Part shown: positions 45,781 to 57,430 of the stretch, piece by piece
How positions within the stretch are numbered: position 1 is the first letter of the stretch
Layout: every line of letters starts with the position of its first letter
Assembly: GCA_905147135.1 (NCBI GenBank)
Contig: LR990041.1
Coordinates: forward strand, 10,477,907-10,541,906
Reading direction: 5' to 3'
DNA length: 64,000 nucleotides
Source of the DNA: Blastobasis lacticolella
Lineage: Eukaryota; Arthropoda; Insecta; Lepidoptera; Blastobasidae
Program-made: the position numbers and the translations under genes
The notes under the pieces: model-generated
Database searches by the model: none
What the model was told of the DNA's origin: nothing
What the model saw: the letters and a program-made list of their open reading frames with translations, nothing else

Positions 45781-46689
45781 CGCTTCGCGGAAAGTTGTTC
45801 AGTTTCATGGCTAGAATAAGAGGTTTCAATTAATGCTAGCGCTCTTTTTACACCTGTATAAAATTTAGAAGGTATTTTCGAGATAGTTATGTTGTAAGAT
45901 TCAGCCTAGCAGTTTAACAGTGTATTGAGATAATAAAGCGATATTACAATAAAAATAGATAGAATAGAAATATTGTATTTGTCTAGACTTTACAATTATT
46001 GTACTATTGTACTATTTTGTACATGAAGATTTAATAAATAAATTATATTTTGTAGGCAAAATGGTCCATGACTCAGACGAAACCCACACACGCTAGTATT
46101 CTGTCATGGCCTGACTTAGACTAAACATTGATCATGGTATATTAATTAAGCCTAAATTATTTAATTTTTTCTTTCGCAACCAAGGTTTACCTTAAAGTAT
46201 GTATTTACAATATAAATTACAGGCATAAAATCTTTGAATTACTCAAATACAACTAGGAGAAACTGCCTGAAGAGTCAATACAATGAACAAGTCAAGAATA
46301 CGATGAACTTAGGATAATATGGGTGGGACAGCCAAACCCTTGGGTCACTTGTCAGATTCGGCAAAACCTTCTATGGATAACCTTCTTCACTATTCAACGG
46401 ATGAGCAGCTAGTTCCAGTTCTTGAATCGTCGGTGTTAATTGGAGATTAACACCGATAATAAGGGGACTCATTGATGCACATTGGTCCTTGGCTTGTGCC
46501 GGAGCGGTGCCGCACCGCGCCGTGTTGAATAGCTTTAATGTGATATACTTCTCGCCTGTACATAATTGTGCTGGTTAGGTATAGACAACGTATCCGTCAA
46601 ACCGAAACACAACAATGCAAATATTATTGTTTGGGTAAGTAACCTACCTACTCGGAAATTATTTCCTTATTTTACAGATTTTTTTCTTT
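45781..46689. other. No gene seen
   Basis: AT-rich. A small palindrome (GGTGTTAATTGGAGATTAACACC) lies near 46432-46454. Confidence 0.45.
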
Positions 46690-46805
46690 TTTAATTTTAT
46701 ACGGCTGGCAAACTGGCAGGCGGTCCTGATGGAAAGTGGTCACCGCCGCCTATGGACATCAGCAACACCAGGGACGCTACCAATCGGTTGCCCACCTCTA
46801 CGAGA
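46690..46805 (-). mobile_element. Family C LINE 3' UTR fragment, minus strand
   Basis: AAACTGGCAGGCGG, CTGATGGAAAGTGGTCACCG and CCGCCTATGGACATCAGCAA match 9.9 kb. Confidence 0.7.
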
Positions 46806-47716
46806 TGGATTAGACAAACTTGGCTGCTTTGACAGTGTAGTTTTCCGAGTAGAACGTAACAGAATACATTGGGCAACCCAAAGAAACTCACACTAAAATA
46901 TTTTATTGAGCTCGTGACAGTCAAACGACTTGTACATACAAGAACAACTACCTACTACCAGTAGGAAATAAAAGTTAATTTATATTGTAAGGGTTCTCGA
47001 AATTTATTGCAAATGTCTGTTGAGTTCACAGACCAAGATCAACGTTCCTTCGAAACCCAAATACCGCAGATGTTCAAACTGGGTATTCCTAAATAAATGC
47101 TATTTGTATACCTACCCGTTTAGATATAACTACATTATTCCATAGGTCTACTGATGTCGGAAAACCATCCCGAATAAACTGGCTTACGAATGAAAGAAAT
47201 GACATCATAATCCTGCGTTTGCCTGTGGCATCTTATCTCAGATACAACAAATACAACAATAGTAACACGCCTTTTTCTGCCGGGAGTTAAAAATGACTCG
47301 ATGTAATTAAAACAATACGATTCTACAATTCCAAAATGGAACATAATTTCCATTTTATAAACATTCCCAAATAGAAGATAATTTGTAGTCCAAAAATATA
47401 TTTTTACCTTATTTCGACACGGAACCCCCAGCGTTCCTCCAAGTGTGACGATTTCAAAGTTTGAGGGCCGCGTAGCCAGACTATTTGTCTCCGTCCCACT
47501 GACAGAGAGCTATTGTTCAGCCCTATGCTGTGTCCACCGCAATATTCGTTTATTTTGCCCGGCCAATATTAATAGGCTTTAAAAATCGACCCTTTTCAGT
47601 CAATGCCCACTAATGGAACAACGCGCGCTCGCGTGGGTGTATGTAGATTACAATGCCTGTTTTATTTATGTTCGGTACTCGGTATTTGACTATAAAGTGC
47701 GCATTATTTTTATATT
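46806..47716. other. No gene seen
   Basis: AT-rich. 47440-47640 is GC-moderate. A repeat-E-like end (ACGCCTTTTTCTGCCGGGAG) lies near 47266. Confidence 0.45.
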
Positions 47717-47890
47717 CGGGGCTGGTGTCCGGCGGAAAAAGTCGCTTCCCGCCGTCTGTATGTATGTAACCGATTTGATTGCAGTTTTCAACAATATATA
47801 GAGTGATTCACGAGAAAGATTTATAAGCAAGAAAAAAGGTAGGTAGGGTAAAGTAGGTGTAAGCGGACGAAGTCGCGCCAGGTCCACTAG
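47717..47890 (+). mobile_element. Helitron-like element, short
   Basis: AGAGTGATTCACGAGAAAGA, TTTATAAGCAAGAAAAAAGG, GGACGAAGTCGCGCCAGGTC, then CACTAG (CTAG 47887-47890) before T. The 3' end matches the 31.2-kb element. Confidence 0.6.
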
Positions 47891-48021
47891 TGGTATATAA
47901 CACAAAACGACTAACACAGTATTCTGTAAGATCTCGCAGGTGCGTGAACGCACAAGGTTCCAACTGACAATATGTACTATACTAACAATGGCGAGCAGCA
48001 CTATTCGTAACGCTACTTTAC

Positions 48022-48200
48022 TTAGGGCCGATTTTTCAATCCTCAGATAAAACATATAAGTCTGATAAGTTATTGTGTGACTAAAATAAAATTGTATCAT
48101 TACTTCATAATTGTAAAGGATCATAGTTCGTTTTAATTTGGCAGTGTATTACTTTATTGGACAGATAAATTTTATCTGAGGATTGAAAAATCGGCCCTTA
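48022..48200. mobile_element. PIF/Harbinger-like MITE, 173 bp, perfect 28-bp ends
   Basis: TTA at 48022-48024 and 48198-48200 flanks 48025-48197. The terminal repeats are identical over 28 bases, starting GGGCCGATTTTTCAATCCTC. The TWA duplication and GGGCCG start fit PIF/Harbinger. The MITE supplies part of the incidental minus frame 47690-48124. Confidence 0.9.
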
Positions 48201-48217
48201 GCCATGTATTGTTTGTG

Positions 48218-48385
48218 AATACGGAAGATGAGGCAGATAAGCTGTAACCTCCGTAAACCATAAATTGGGTAGCAGCGTTTTCCGTTGAGCATTTTCAAAT
48301 ACTGCGATCTCCAACCCGCCTACCATAGATTGATTATGGCTATACCCTCCACTAATGTGGAGTAGGCTGAGCAGTGCTTGCTTCG
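48218..48385 (+). mobile_element. SINE-B-related 3' half, diverged
   Basis: ACCTCCGTAAACCATAAATT, GGGTAGCAGCGTTTTCC, then CTGCGATCTCCAACCCGCCT and GATTATGGCTATACCCTCC. Confidence 0.65.
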
Positions 48386-49519
48386 CTCGTATCTATGCCA
48401 ATCGCTTACTAACCACCGCTGTCTGAAGACATAACACAAACCGCCTTCCAAATTCAATATACATATTTTATATTGAATTTGAGAAGGGCACATTTTGAAA
48501 CAATACTTTTCAGGCTAATATGGGCATTAAAAATAGTGAAAATGACGCCTTGAGGAGTATAGGACTTTATGCGTTTAGGACATTTCGCTTCAAGATGCGT
48601 CGAAACCACACTATTACTTGACGGCAGAAAGATAGTAATGGTTCCCAACGAGGCCTGAATATAACTAATTTTGTCAGAGCTTGTATATTTTAGTCTCTCC
48701 ATCATTATTACCACAACGTCACCATAGCTACATCAGAAGTTTCAGTCGGATATTTGTCAGACTGCATTCGGATTAACGCATGGGGACACAAATTGGATAG
48801 CTTTCACTGTCACTCCGAGAGAAGCGTGCGAGTGTGGTGAATAATTTCATTGTTCACAGCGACATATTTGACAGTTATTGATACGCTCTATCTGAGCGCT
48901 CTATCCTTCGTCGATATGGGCTAGTTTTCTATCTCTCTCTTTTTATGGAATATTGTCTTGTTATTTACAAGTAATAATGAAACATAAAATTTAAGTCAAG
49001 TATGAAATTTTTTTATTTTTATTTATAGATAGAGATGTTTAGAGACTTAGAATTAGTACCTAATTTTTTAATTCCACATAGACAGATCGGGATTAATATA
49101 ACAAAATTTAGAAATATTTATTTATTGCTTAATGTGATTTTTAATCGACAGGATCGATTAAAAATAAATATATTTGGAAAAAATAACGTGAATTAGGCTT
49201 AAGAAAAGTATACCTTTTTGTTTTCCTCTACTCTTCTAAGCTGTTCTGATAATACCACTTCATATTATAATTCTCAGTAAAACTATGATAATTACATACA
49301 CTGTATATTTTTATAAGTCAGCAACTAATCTACTAACTATAAGAACACATTATTTATTTAATTTCTGGTCGTAATTTAGAGTTTTGTTGGCAGTTTGGTT
49401 AAAAAATGTTAAGCGAACGTAAATTACGTAAATTACGAATGTAAATTTTTGGGCCTTTCGATTTTATTTTCGAATTACCTAAATAAGAGTGTGGAAGACC
49501 GTTATTATCCTACTAATTA
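48386..49519. other. No gene seen
   Basis: AT-rich. The minus frame 48454-48714 has no domain. Confidence 0.5.
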
Positions 49520-50112
49520 CAAATGTATAAGTTTGTATTGGATGGCCGCTTGGATGGATGTTTGTTACTCCTCTTTGTAAAAACTATTGACAGATACTGA
49601 GATTTCTAGCAAAAGCTAGTGTATTTTACCAAAGCAATGTAAATAAAATGTTAGTCTACGGTGTATTTATGTAGGTAAATGTCGAGCATCACATTCTGGA
49701 GTGGAGTATTTTCCCTAGGCAAACACGTCATGTTTTGTCACATATAACGAAAAGTGGATATTAAAAGAGAATGTTGACCAAATGAGGATAGATGGATGTT
49801 TACTGTTTTATTCAAGCAAAAATCACTGAACGGTTTTGGCTCATAACCGGAATCTATTTGTCGATATATATAAAAATCTATGTGTTTATATTCTCTCGAC
49901 TACGAAAGGGTCGGACCAATTTTGGAAGAAATTCTCAGGCTATTTTCAGATAATCCAAAGCGGGTAATAATACTATTTGTACTAAGTGTGGTACGCGTGC
50001 GAAGCTAGGCCATATACTTATAGTAAGGAAGTAATTTATCCCCAAATTTAAAATAGTTCCCAGATCATTTTCTACAGAATTTTACGCAGGCATAGCCGCG
50101 TACGGATGCTAG
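49520..50112 (+). mobile_element. Helitron-like fragments
   Basis: Three blocks near 49520-49600, 49780-49860 and 49865-50112 carry the usual GGATGTTTGTTACTC, AATCACTGAACGGTTTTGG and GGTCGGACCAATTTTGG words. The last ends ATGCTAG (CTAG 50109-50112) before T. Internal order is disturbed, so these are likely nested decayed copies. Confidence 0.45.
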
Positions 50113-50304
50113 TAACATATTATATGCGTCAGTAATTAAACTTAGGCTAATTAGTAGCTGACCTCACTCTTTTGCTAAATTTCCAAATGATCTATAAGTA
50201 TTTAAGTGATTGCAAAATTTTCCCGACGTTCATAATTATGGAAAATTGATTGAATTTTGATCACAGCCAATCAGAAATGGCGGACTTATTTGCATATTAT
50301 GTGG

Positions 50305-50690
50305 TGGGCCAATCGTCGAATTGGGCTGATCGTGATGGGCCCAGGTTCTTTTTTAATTCGGTCAGGTTAGAATCCTGCCAAAGGGCCTAAGCTGAAACCT
50401 CACCTGCTCGTGGTCCTCTTGCTGACAGACAGACTAGGCTCTGGCGAATCGGCAGATGGCAGACGCATAAACTGCTAAAACACCACAAATTTTAATTATG
50501 GATACCTAATGTTAAAAAATGATCTGACGCTGAGCCATGTGTTACCGCTAGAATGAGTATTGTAACCATGTAACAAGCAGAATTGAATTGAATCAAAGCG
50601 CTGAGTAACAGTGTCCACGTATCGAAATGATATGCCCAGGAAGATCTCGATCCGCCCAATTCGACGATCGGCCTACAACTACAACAAGCA
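50305..50690. repeat. Inverted repeat with about 28-bp arms 320 bp apart
   Basis: GGCCAATCGTCGAATTGGGC with TGATCG near 50308-50333 is mirrored by CCGCCCAATTCGACGATCGG near 50653-50674. It is probably the end of an unidentified element or two inverted fragments. Confidence 0.6.
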
Positions 50691-53600
50691 ACTAAATCCA
50701 AGAAATGAAGACTGAGAATTGGAACAGTCAACAAATTCAACAATTTGTCTTGCGCGCTTTATAACAGAGTTAGTACAACCCTAATACAGATCCACTAATC
50801 CTATACCGCCCTGTCTCTTACTGGGTTAACGCATCTTTGTAGAATCTAAAGGCTTAGTTTACCCCACAAACTGTTGCAAAGAGTGTGGGTGGGAATGCCG
50901 TTTACACACCCCTCGGGCTTTCCCTCGCTAGACTATCCTCCATTACGTGGATTATCCCGGTCTTGTGTCAACGATGTGTCCATTCTGAGTAGATTACCTA
51001 CTGATATTTTGTAGGAACCCACACATGTTGCGTAGCACTATTATACTCGTGGGACGGTGTAGAATTTAGCTCTAGATGTTTTTCGTGTTCTGGACGACTC
51101 TAAAAAGAAAAGTGCAACTTGCCTCTTAGACATGTTATGTTGGATCCAATATTCATAATTTATCATCATCACTGTCAAAATACGTAGTATTTGTTTGATG
51201 TAATAAAATTGCAGAACATTACAGGTGCATTGAAACGGGTATGATGAATGGTTAAGGGTGCGGTACTTTTGTTACTCATTTCTATAATTGTTAGGCTTTT
51301 AAAACGTGAAACGTCTTTAAAATCACACTGAGTATCTAGTCAGAAAACTGGACGGTAACGAAAAGGTCTATATCGTCTTACCTGAATGACTGGAAAACTA
51401 ATATAGTCTTAGAAACATGAATCGAGTGTCATTGTTTAGCGTATATAGTCAGCTCGCTGTTTGGACGTAGAATTTGCATGGACACACAATGGACGGGTGG
51501 GCGACTCAAAATAGGTGTAATTTGGACAATATTTTTAGTAAAAAGTGTAAAAAATATACGAAATTTAAATATGTAGGCCCTCAGCCCATGCAAGAAATGC
51601 AAATCACGGCTATCGTCAGAAAGAGGGGGCCATGGGCCACACCCCAATGTCCGGCGTTGAGCGAGCGAAGCTTTTTCGAGAGCGTCTTAAAGCTGCCAAG
51701 GTACGCTTTGTAAACGACGCCTACATCACGAGCACAACTCTCTGAAATACCTCTGCCACCGAAGATAGGTAGACGTTTAACGTTAAAACCAAGGGCCTTG
51801 TGTTCCGATACAGACCCACACGATATGTTTATGTTTTAATTAAAAAACAAACAGGCGAGCGGGCGCCTGATGGAAAGTGTATTAACAAGATAAGAACGTT
51901 GTGAGATCTATACTGTATAATTAGGTGCTTATAATTAAAAGAAAAAGAAACTTTGATAAATATAAACCTTTATTAGGCTGAAAAGTGGAACAATGAGACG
52001 GTAGGTCTCCCTTTCTTAGACTAAGCAACTGTGAACAAAAGATAATTAAAATTTAATGTGCAGCTGCTTTCTTAAAGACTACACTTAACTTTCCCTCCGA
52101 GTAATTAAACGACTGAAAGGGTCGACTCAAAAATTAACGCGTTCTCAATTTTACTAAACTGTTCACAAGAAAAACGTACTCGTGACACAAATTGTATTTG
52201 AGCAAGAGCCGAGGTGATTTTCAAGTATTTACATTACTATGTGGTTATGAGGTTCATGTATGAGGGGACAGTAAAGCCGTTTAACAACTGTAGGTCGTTT
52301 GATTTATTCGCATGACTTTTGTAACTGCATATAAAACAAACGATTAATCTAATAGAAATTACAGATAACCCAGACATTTTAAAATTATTCACCTAGGTTT
52401 CTTACCTACCTTGATACCAGATATTTCGACGTTACATACATCATTGTCACGGGACGACTGTTGCCATAACCGCGATAGTTAATAATATTAACAGGGTGCC
52501 AATCGACACAGGAGACTGTAAAATATTACGTAAGGAATAGTATAAAATATTACGTTACAAATAACTCGTATAAATATCTATAAATGATAAAGCCATGGTA
52601 AAAAACTCGTTGTGAATCAAGGTCCTAAACCATAAAAACAATAAAAGTCTTAACACTAGTCCGATAGAAGAAGAGAAGTTCAATACAACCAGTGAAAGAG
52701 ATTACAGGCAAATCGTACATGAACAAATCGACATACGGCCCCGTGAAATTGACGAGGGTCTAAGCAGACCCAGCCTAAATACTCGGATCATTTCGCCGGC
52801 GATACTGTTAGTTCCCCTACAAATACGAAGTGGATAAGATTATATCTATGTACGGCTTCGAGACTCGCGGCTTCAGCGGAAAATATCCGTTTTTGCGCCC
52901 TCTCTCCCAGGAAAATTGGTCATGTCCGGATTTTTTGATAGTCATATTTTTGCTGCGCGTTTTTTGGTTGTCACGTTGTGAGTTAAAAAGTTACAGACTC
53001 ACCGAATGAAAGATTTCAACGTTAATCTAGACAAAATTGGCATGGAAGAGATCGCTGGTAATAATAGGACCGTGTTTGCACTAACAACTTGACGAAACCT
53101 TTTTCCCAGCATGCTATCTTATGAAATGTTATGTTATCGGCCTATAATAGGTACCTAAATTGACTTTGTACTTTGTAATTGCATGAGCACTGTATCCGGT
53201 CCGCCATCAAGTTTAAGTTGGCGTTCCAATGGCTTTCATCTCCTACATGCGAAACACTTATGAGTGTTTATATATGTAGTACACCTTAAACTTGATGAAC
53301 AATTATAGAGAGAGCACGGAAAAGTCGATGTGTATATTATGTCTATGGACTCCGACTCCGGCTACGCCGATTTTTTAGGCACTGACCACCCCGGGGGAGA
53401 TCCTATGAAGTTCGGTACCCGCGCTAAGCCGTGCGAGGCGCTAGTATACCCACTATAAATCCTTTTATCAACTGCACAGGAAAATGATTACATAGCGTGC
53501 TATGCACTTATGTTCTTGTACTGTACATGCCCATCGTTTTATTAAGGTACTTACACTTGGCACCCCGTGACGATAAACATTAAAACTATATATTTTTATC

Positions 53601-54292
53601 TTTCTGTATATCACCTCATCTTTTAATCAGTTCGCAACAGTACGTTTCGGTCTTCCCCTTCCAACACTTTCAGTCACTATTGCAATGAAAGGAGTAGTAC
53701 CAAAAAATCATATCTGATTTAAATGTTTAGAGATAATAAAAGCAGAGATAGGTATACAATGACGTTACTATATATAAGAACTAGGTGTAGTAATACATAG
53801 TTGAGTAGGTATGGCAACTATGTCTACTCTTTGTTGTTATCCGTTCTATTCATTATGTTACACCATGGAGGCTATGGTTACACCCAAAGATTTTGACATA
53901 CCTATACATAGGTTACACCTAAAGAAATTATACTACTCGAACCTACACGTCTTTGGTTATACACACAGTCAAGTAAAGTAGATATAGTCACCAAGTAGCA
54001 CCTTTTAATTGGCACCAGTACTTGACAACATATATTGCGCGGAGGGGAAAGGGGAGCTGCAGTAATTAAACGTAACGTGATGAACCAGAGAGTACGTCAT
54101 CAGCAAACGATACCATGATTAATCACTTTGCGTATCAAAACATGCAGTAATTTGTAAATCTTAATTAGAGATATATAGGTATACAGTGTAAGTACGATTC
54201 AGTTAAAACTCTTCAAACCCGTATACAAAATTTGGGATGAAGAAAAATTCTGGAATATGAGAGATGCGCAATGCTCAAAAAGTGTTATCTTA
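50691..54292. other. No gene supported
   Basis: The longest repeat-free stretch. Short frames at 51429-51713 lie on both strands without a domain. A family C tail fragment is at 51838-51880. 52700-53000 and 53340-53450 are GC-richer. Exons of a large gene or regulatory DNA cannot be excluded. Confidence 0.45.
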
Positions 54293-54395
54293 TTTATTTA
54301 TTTATTTTTTATTTAACAATTTATTGCACACAATAAAGAAATACAGAGATATAACATAGATATAACTGACACAACAGGCACTACTTATTATATCT
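54293..54395 (-). mobile_element. Retroelement 3' end with (TAAA)n tail (repeat G)
   Basis: Identical to 7139-7201 over about 62 bases, starting CACAATAAAGAAATACAGAG. Confidence 0.65.
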
Positions 54396-54429
54396 TCTTA
54401 GTCGTACACTCTTGAGCTCGTTTCTGGCA

Positions 54430-54595
54430 TAGAAATCGTCTTAGTTGGAGTAATATTACAACTGCATCGCATGTCAAATGTGTAATTTTGTGCCATTTCG
54501 TATTCTGGTATATCCGAATTACAGATGTTGAGCTGCAACTTTATCTGAGGTCGAACTTTTTCACGATTCGTATTCTGGTAATTTGTCAGATTTGT
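54430..54595 (+). repeat. Interspersed repeat I
   Basis: Aligns with 42907-43040 (see that entry). Confidence 0.6.
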
Positions 54596-55457
54596 CGTGG
54601 TTGCTTAGACGAGATACACGGAAAGATGTTTATCATGTCGCTGACTTCATCGAAGATTGTTCTTTAATCAATTTGCTTCCTCTTCTGCCGATTTGAAACG
54701 TTGCGATTACGTTCGACCGATGTGATCGGCCTGGTCCTGAATCACAGATCTCTCCATCGAGTTCACTTTCGTAGTTGCATAGTTTACGAATGCCTTTCTT
54801 TAATATGGAATTCTTCAAGGATGTAAACATTGGCGCGAAATGCCGTCTACGGGACATTTAAAAGGCATCCCCAGCACCAAACTAGCAGCCATCTAGGTTG
54901 CACTATAACTGTCACCAACACAAAAGAGAAAGAGTGGTTGCGATGTATTCTTTGTTGTATCGCAGCACCACCTAAAGACTTCGTGTCCAAGCTTGTGAGC
55001 AAATATAAAAGTTCATTGAATATAGGTACACAGCGATTTAAGCATATATGTTAGCTAGAGGAACTAAATCTTCTTGGAGAGAGAGTTGGAGGATCCTAAA
55101 GAATAGGGACCTGAAGGACCTGGATAGCCTAATATCACTGGTGAAATAAAAGCGGCCAGGCTTCACTGGTAAGGACTCGTGAAGAGGATAGGTGAGGAGC
55201 AGATAGAGCTGAGAGCGAACTTCGGACCACCGAGTTGTCGGTATACCGTCATCTGAGGTACCGCTAGAGGGACGAGGTGGCAACAGAGTAGATAGAAATC
55301 CGTGCTGACTCTTTGGCAGGAGGTGTTGCAAGAAACATTGGACTGGAGCTTCTTAGTGCCTAGACTCATTTAGGAACACCATCACCAGCTTTTCGACAAA
55401 ATTGAATATGAAATTAAGTTAAATTACAATTTAATTACAACTACATTGCGACATAAT
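54596..55457. other. No gene supported
   Basis: Overlapping frames on both strands (54633-54857 minus, 54830-55054 plus, 55038-55369 minus). GC-moderate, no domain recognised. It may be an unidentified mobile element adjoining repeat I. Confidence 0.4.
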
Positions 55458-56150
55458 TACGAGGGGTACACTGAAAAATTTGTGTAACTCATAATAAATC
55501 AATTTATATGTAAAGAAATATATTTTCTGCTTTACAGAAGTATTCTCCATTATATTTTAAATACTTTTTCATGCGGTCAAACCATTTTTGAAAACATGAG
55601 TACCATTGGCCTGAAGACATGTTTTGCACGCATGCTGGTTGAAAGCTATCTCGTCCTCTTACGGCCCCATAAATGTCAAACCTTTCACCAAATCTTTGGT
55701 TTTTAGGAATATAAAAATATCGCATGGTGCCAGCCAAAAATGACTTTGTACGGTTCGCGGTGTGCGACGAAGTATAATCATGGTGCAGTATGCAACTTCT
55801 TTGTCATTTTTATAACTTTTTCAAAGACACTGGGAAAACACATAGTGGTGTGCTCTCACTTCACTCAGCATTAACTATCTTTTGTTCTTCAAGGGGAAAC
55901 AAGCAAACAAGACCGGTCCGGGGGTAAAAAACGTAATTTTTGCGTAGCAAAGCCTTGTTAGTGCTCAAAGGAGGTGCTTCCCTCCCAAAAGCATTTTTAA
56001 GACAAGCAGTACACTCTTGCGGACACAGTGAACTTTTAAAATCATAAAACATATTCGCTTTAAAAATTTTCGCGTTAATTCTATTTTTGCTAAGGACGAA
56101 AAACTTAAACCTGTAATAAAAAATTATTGACAAGCGATTTCCCGTCAATT
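55458..56150 (-). pseudogene. Degenerate mariner-like transposon
   Basis: Mariner transposase pieces read on the minus strand in the expected order. 56148-55861 holds a helix-turn-helix-like segment (FYDFKSSLCPQECTACL, then FGREAPPLST). 55788-55726 gives LHHDYTSSHTANRTKSFLAG, which carries the second catalytic Asp. 55725-55504 gives YFYIPKNQRFGERFD and CFQKWFDRMKKYLKYNGEYF, the C-terminal signature. Between the second Asp and the IPK block roughly 15-20 residues are missing, removing the third catalytic Asp, and the middle is deleted. A TA-flanked end CGAGGGGTACACTGAAAAAT starts at 55460. The other terminal repeat was not found. A dead, non-mobile copy. Confidence 0.8.
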
Positions 56151-57308
56151 TATTTTTAAATCAATTATTGAAACTGAATAATTATATTTTTTTAAATATA
56201 AGCTTCGAAATTCAAACATTTATGAGCGGCCAGGAGCGCAAAGCTTTTAGTGTGGTCTATGTATATCGCATAGAGAAAAAAATGTATCTACAGAAGCAGA
56301 GAGAACATACCGAATTTTAATTCGAGACAAAATGTCACACATCTCTAAAACACACATACTAATGCAAATGCAAGGACGGAACAAGACAGCCCATCTGCAA
56401 TGTTATATTTTGCTTCTTGTCCTTATAATTATTATAACACTTCCAATTTGCAACCCAGACATAGCGATGTCTGGTCTTTAGGAAACCTAGAAAAACAAAT
56501 TAATGTAAATAAACGTAAATACGCGATTAATCCTTTAAGTTGTTTCATAAAATGTCAGAACATTAAAAATGTCATTTAGGTACATTTTTGGTATGAAACC
56601 CTAATTTATACATATAAAATTGAGGACCGCTATTTACAAGATTTGAGTATTAAAATTTTATACAATTTATACTAAATCCGACCCTGTTAGCATCAAAATA
56701 TTTTCGAGCACCGAAATATTGCTCAATTTGCCAATAATTTTAAATCTATCTTTAATGGCATGTTGTTTTAAGGTAAAGCATTTCAATTATTGCAAATTCA
56801 CACTATTACGATGCATATTTTCATCCACAGAAATGAAACAAAAACAGAATTCATATTGTCTCCTAAATCATGAATGAAACATACAAATGGCCGCCATTTT
56901 ATATGTGTGCGTGATTTGAGGGTTGCCATACACATTATCCATTTTGCCCTCTTTACTAATTTATGTATTACTTAGGTTAGCAACACAACCGTACAACAAT
57001 ATTCATTCTTAATTTCAGACTTTTAATTCTTAAATTATAATTAGCAAGTAGAACGATGTGGTCTTTGCCTATTCCTTTGGGAAAAAGGCGTGTAGTAATT
57101 CTTGATTTTGAAAAACCTTTTGTAGGTATACAATGCAATGCTCGTGTATTGCAGTGGTTATTAAAACCCACTAGTAGTTAGGGTAGTTTATGCAACTTTA
57201 TGTGATAATAGTTTGACACGAGTGTTTTTTCTATTTATATGGAGATGCATCCTACATATTTATCTACACTCATATTTTCATGTTAAAATTTCGTACCTAT
57301 AATTTGAC
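56151..57308. other. No gene seen
   Basis: AT-rich; nothing recognised. Confidence 0.55.
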
Positions 57309-57430
57309 GACCTGAGTGGTTCACGGTCTGCCACGCAAGAGGTCCCGGGTACGATTCCCGGCCGGGTAGAACTATAAATTTTAATTTCTATTACGGGTCT
57401 GTGTGTTCTATGTATAATAAGTATGTATTT
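57309..57430 (+). mobile_element. tRNA-derived SINE, 5' part
   Basis: GACGACCTGAGTGGTTCACG (A-box-like), then TCCCGGGTACGATTCCCGGC (a B box with one change, GGTACGATTCC), then TTCTATGTATAATAAGTATG. This is the order of a common lepidopteran SINE. The tRNA fold is not fully kept, so it is not called a tRNA gene. Confidence 0.65.

Noticed and set aside
47690..48124. 144-codon minus frame as a gene
   Set aside because: It spans a Helitron-like 3' end and part of a MITE.
57309..57375. Possible tRNA gene
   Set aside because: One B-box change and a poor fold. The downstream sequence is SINE-like.
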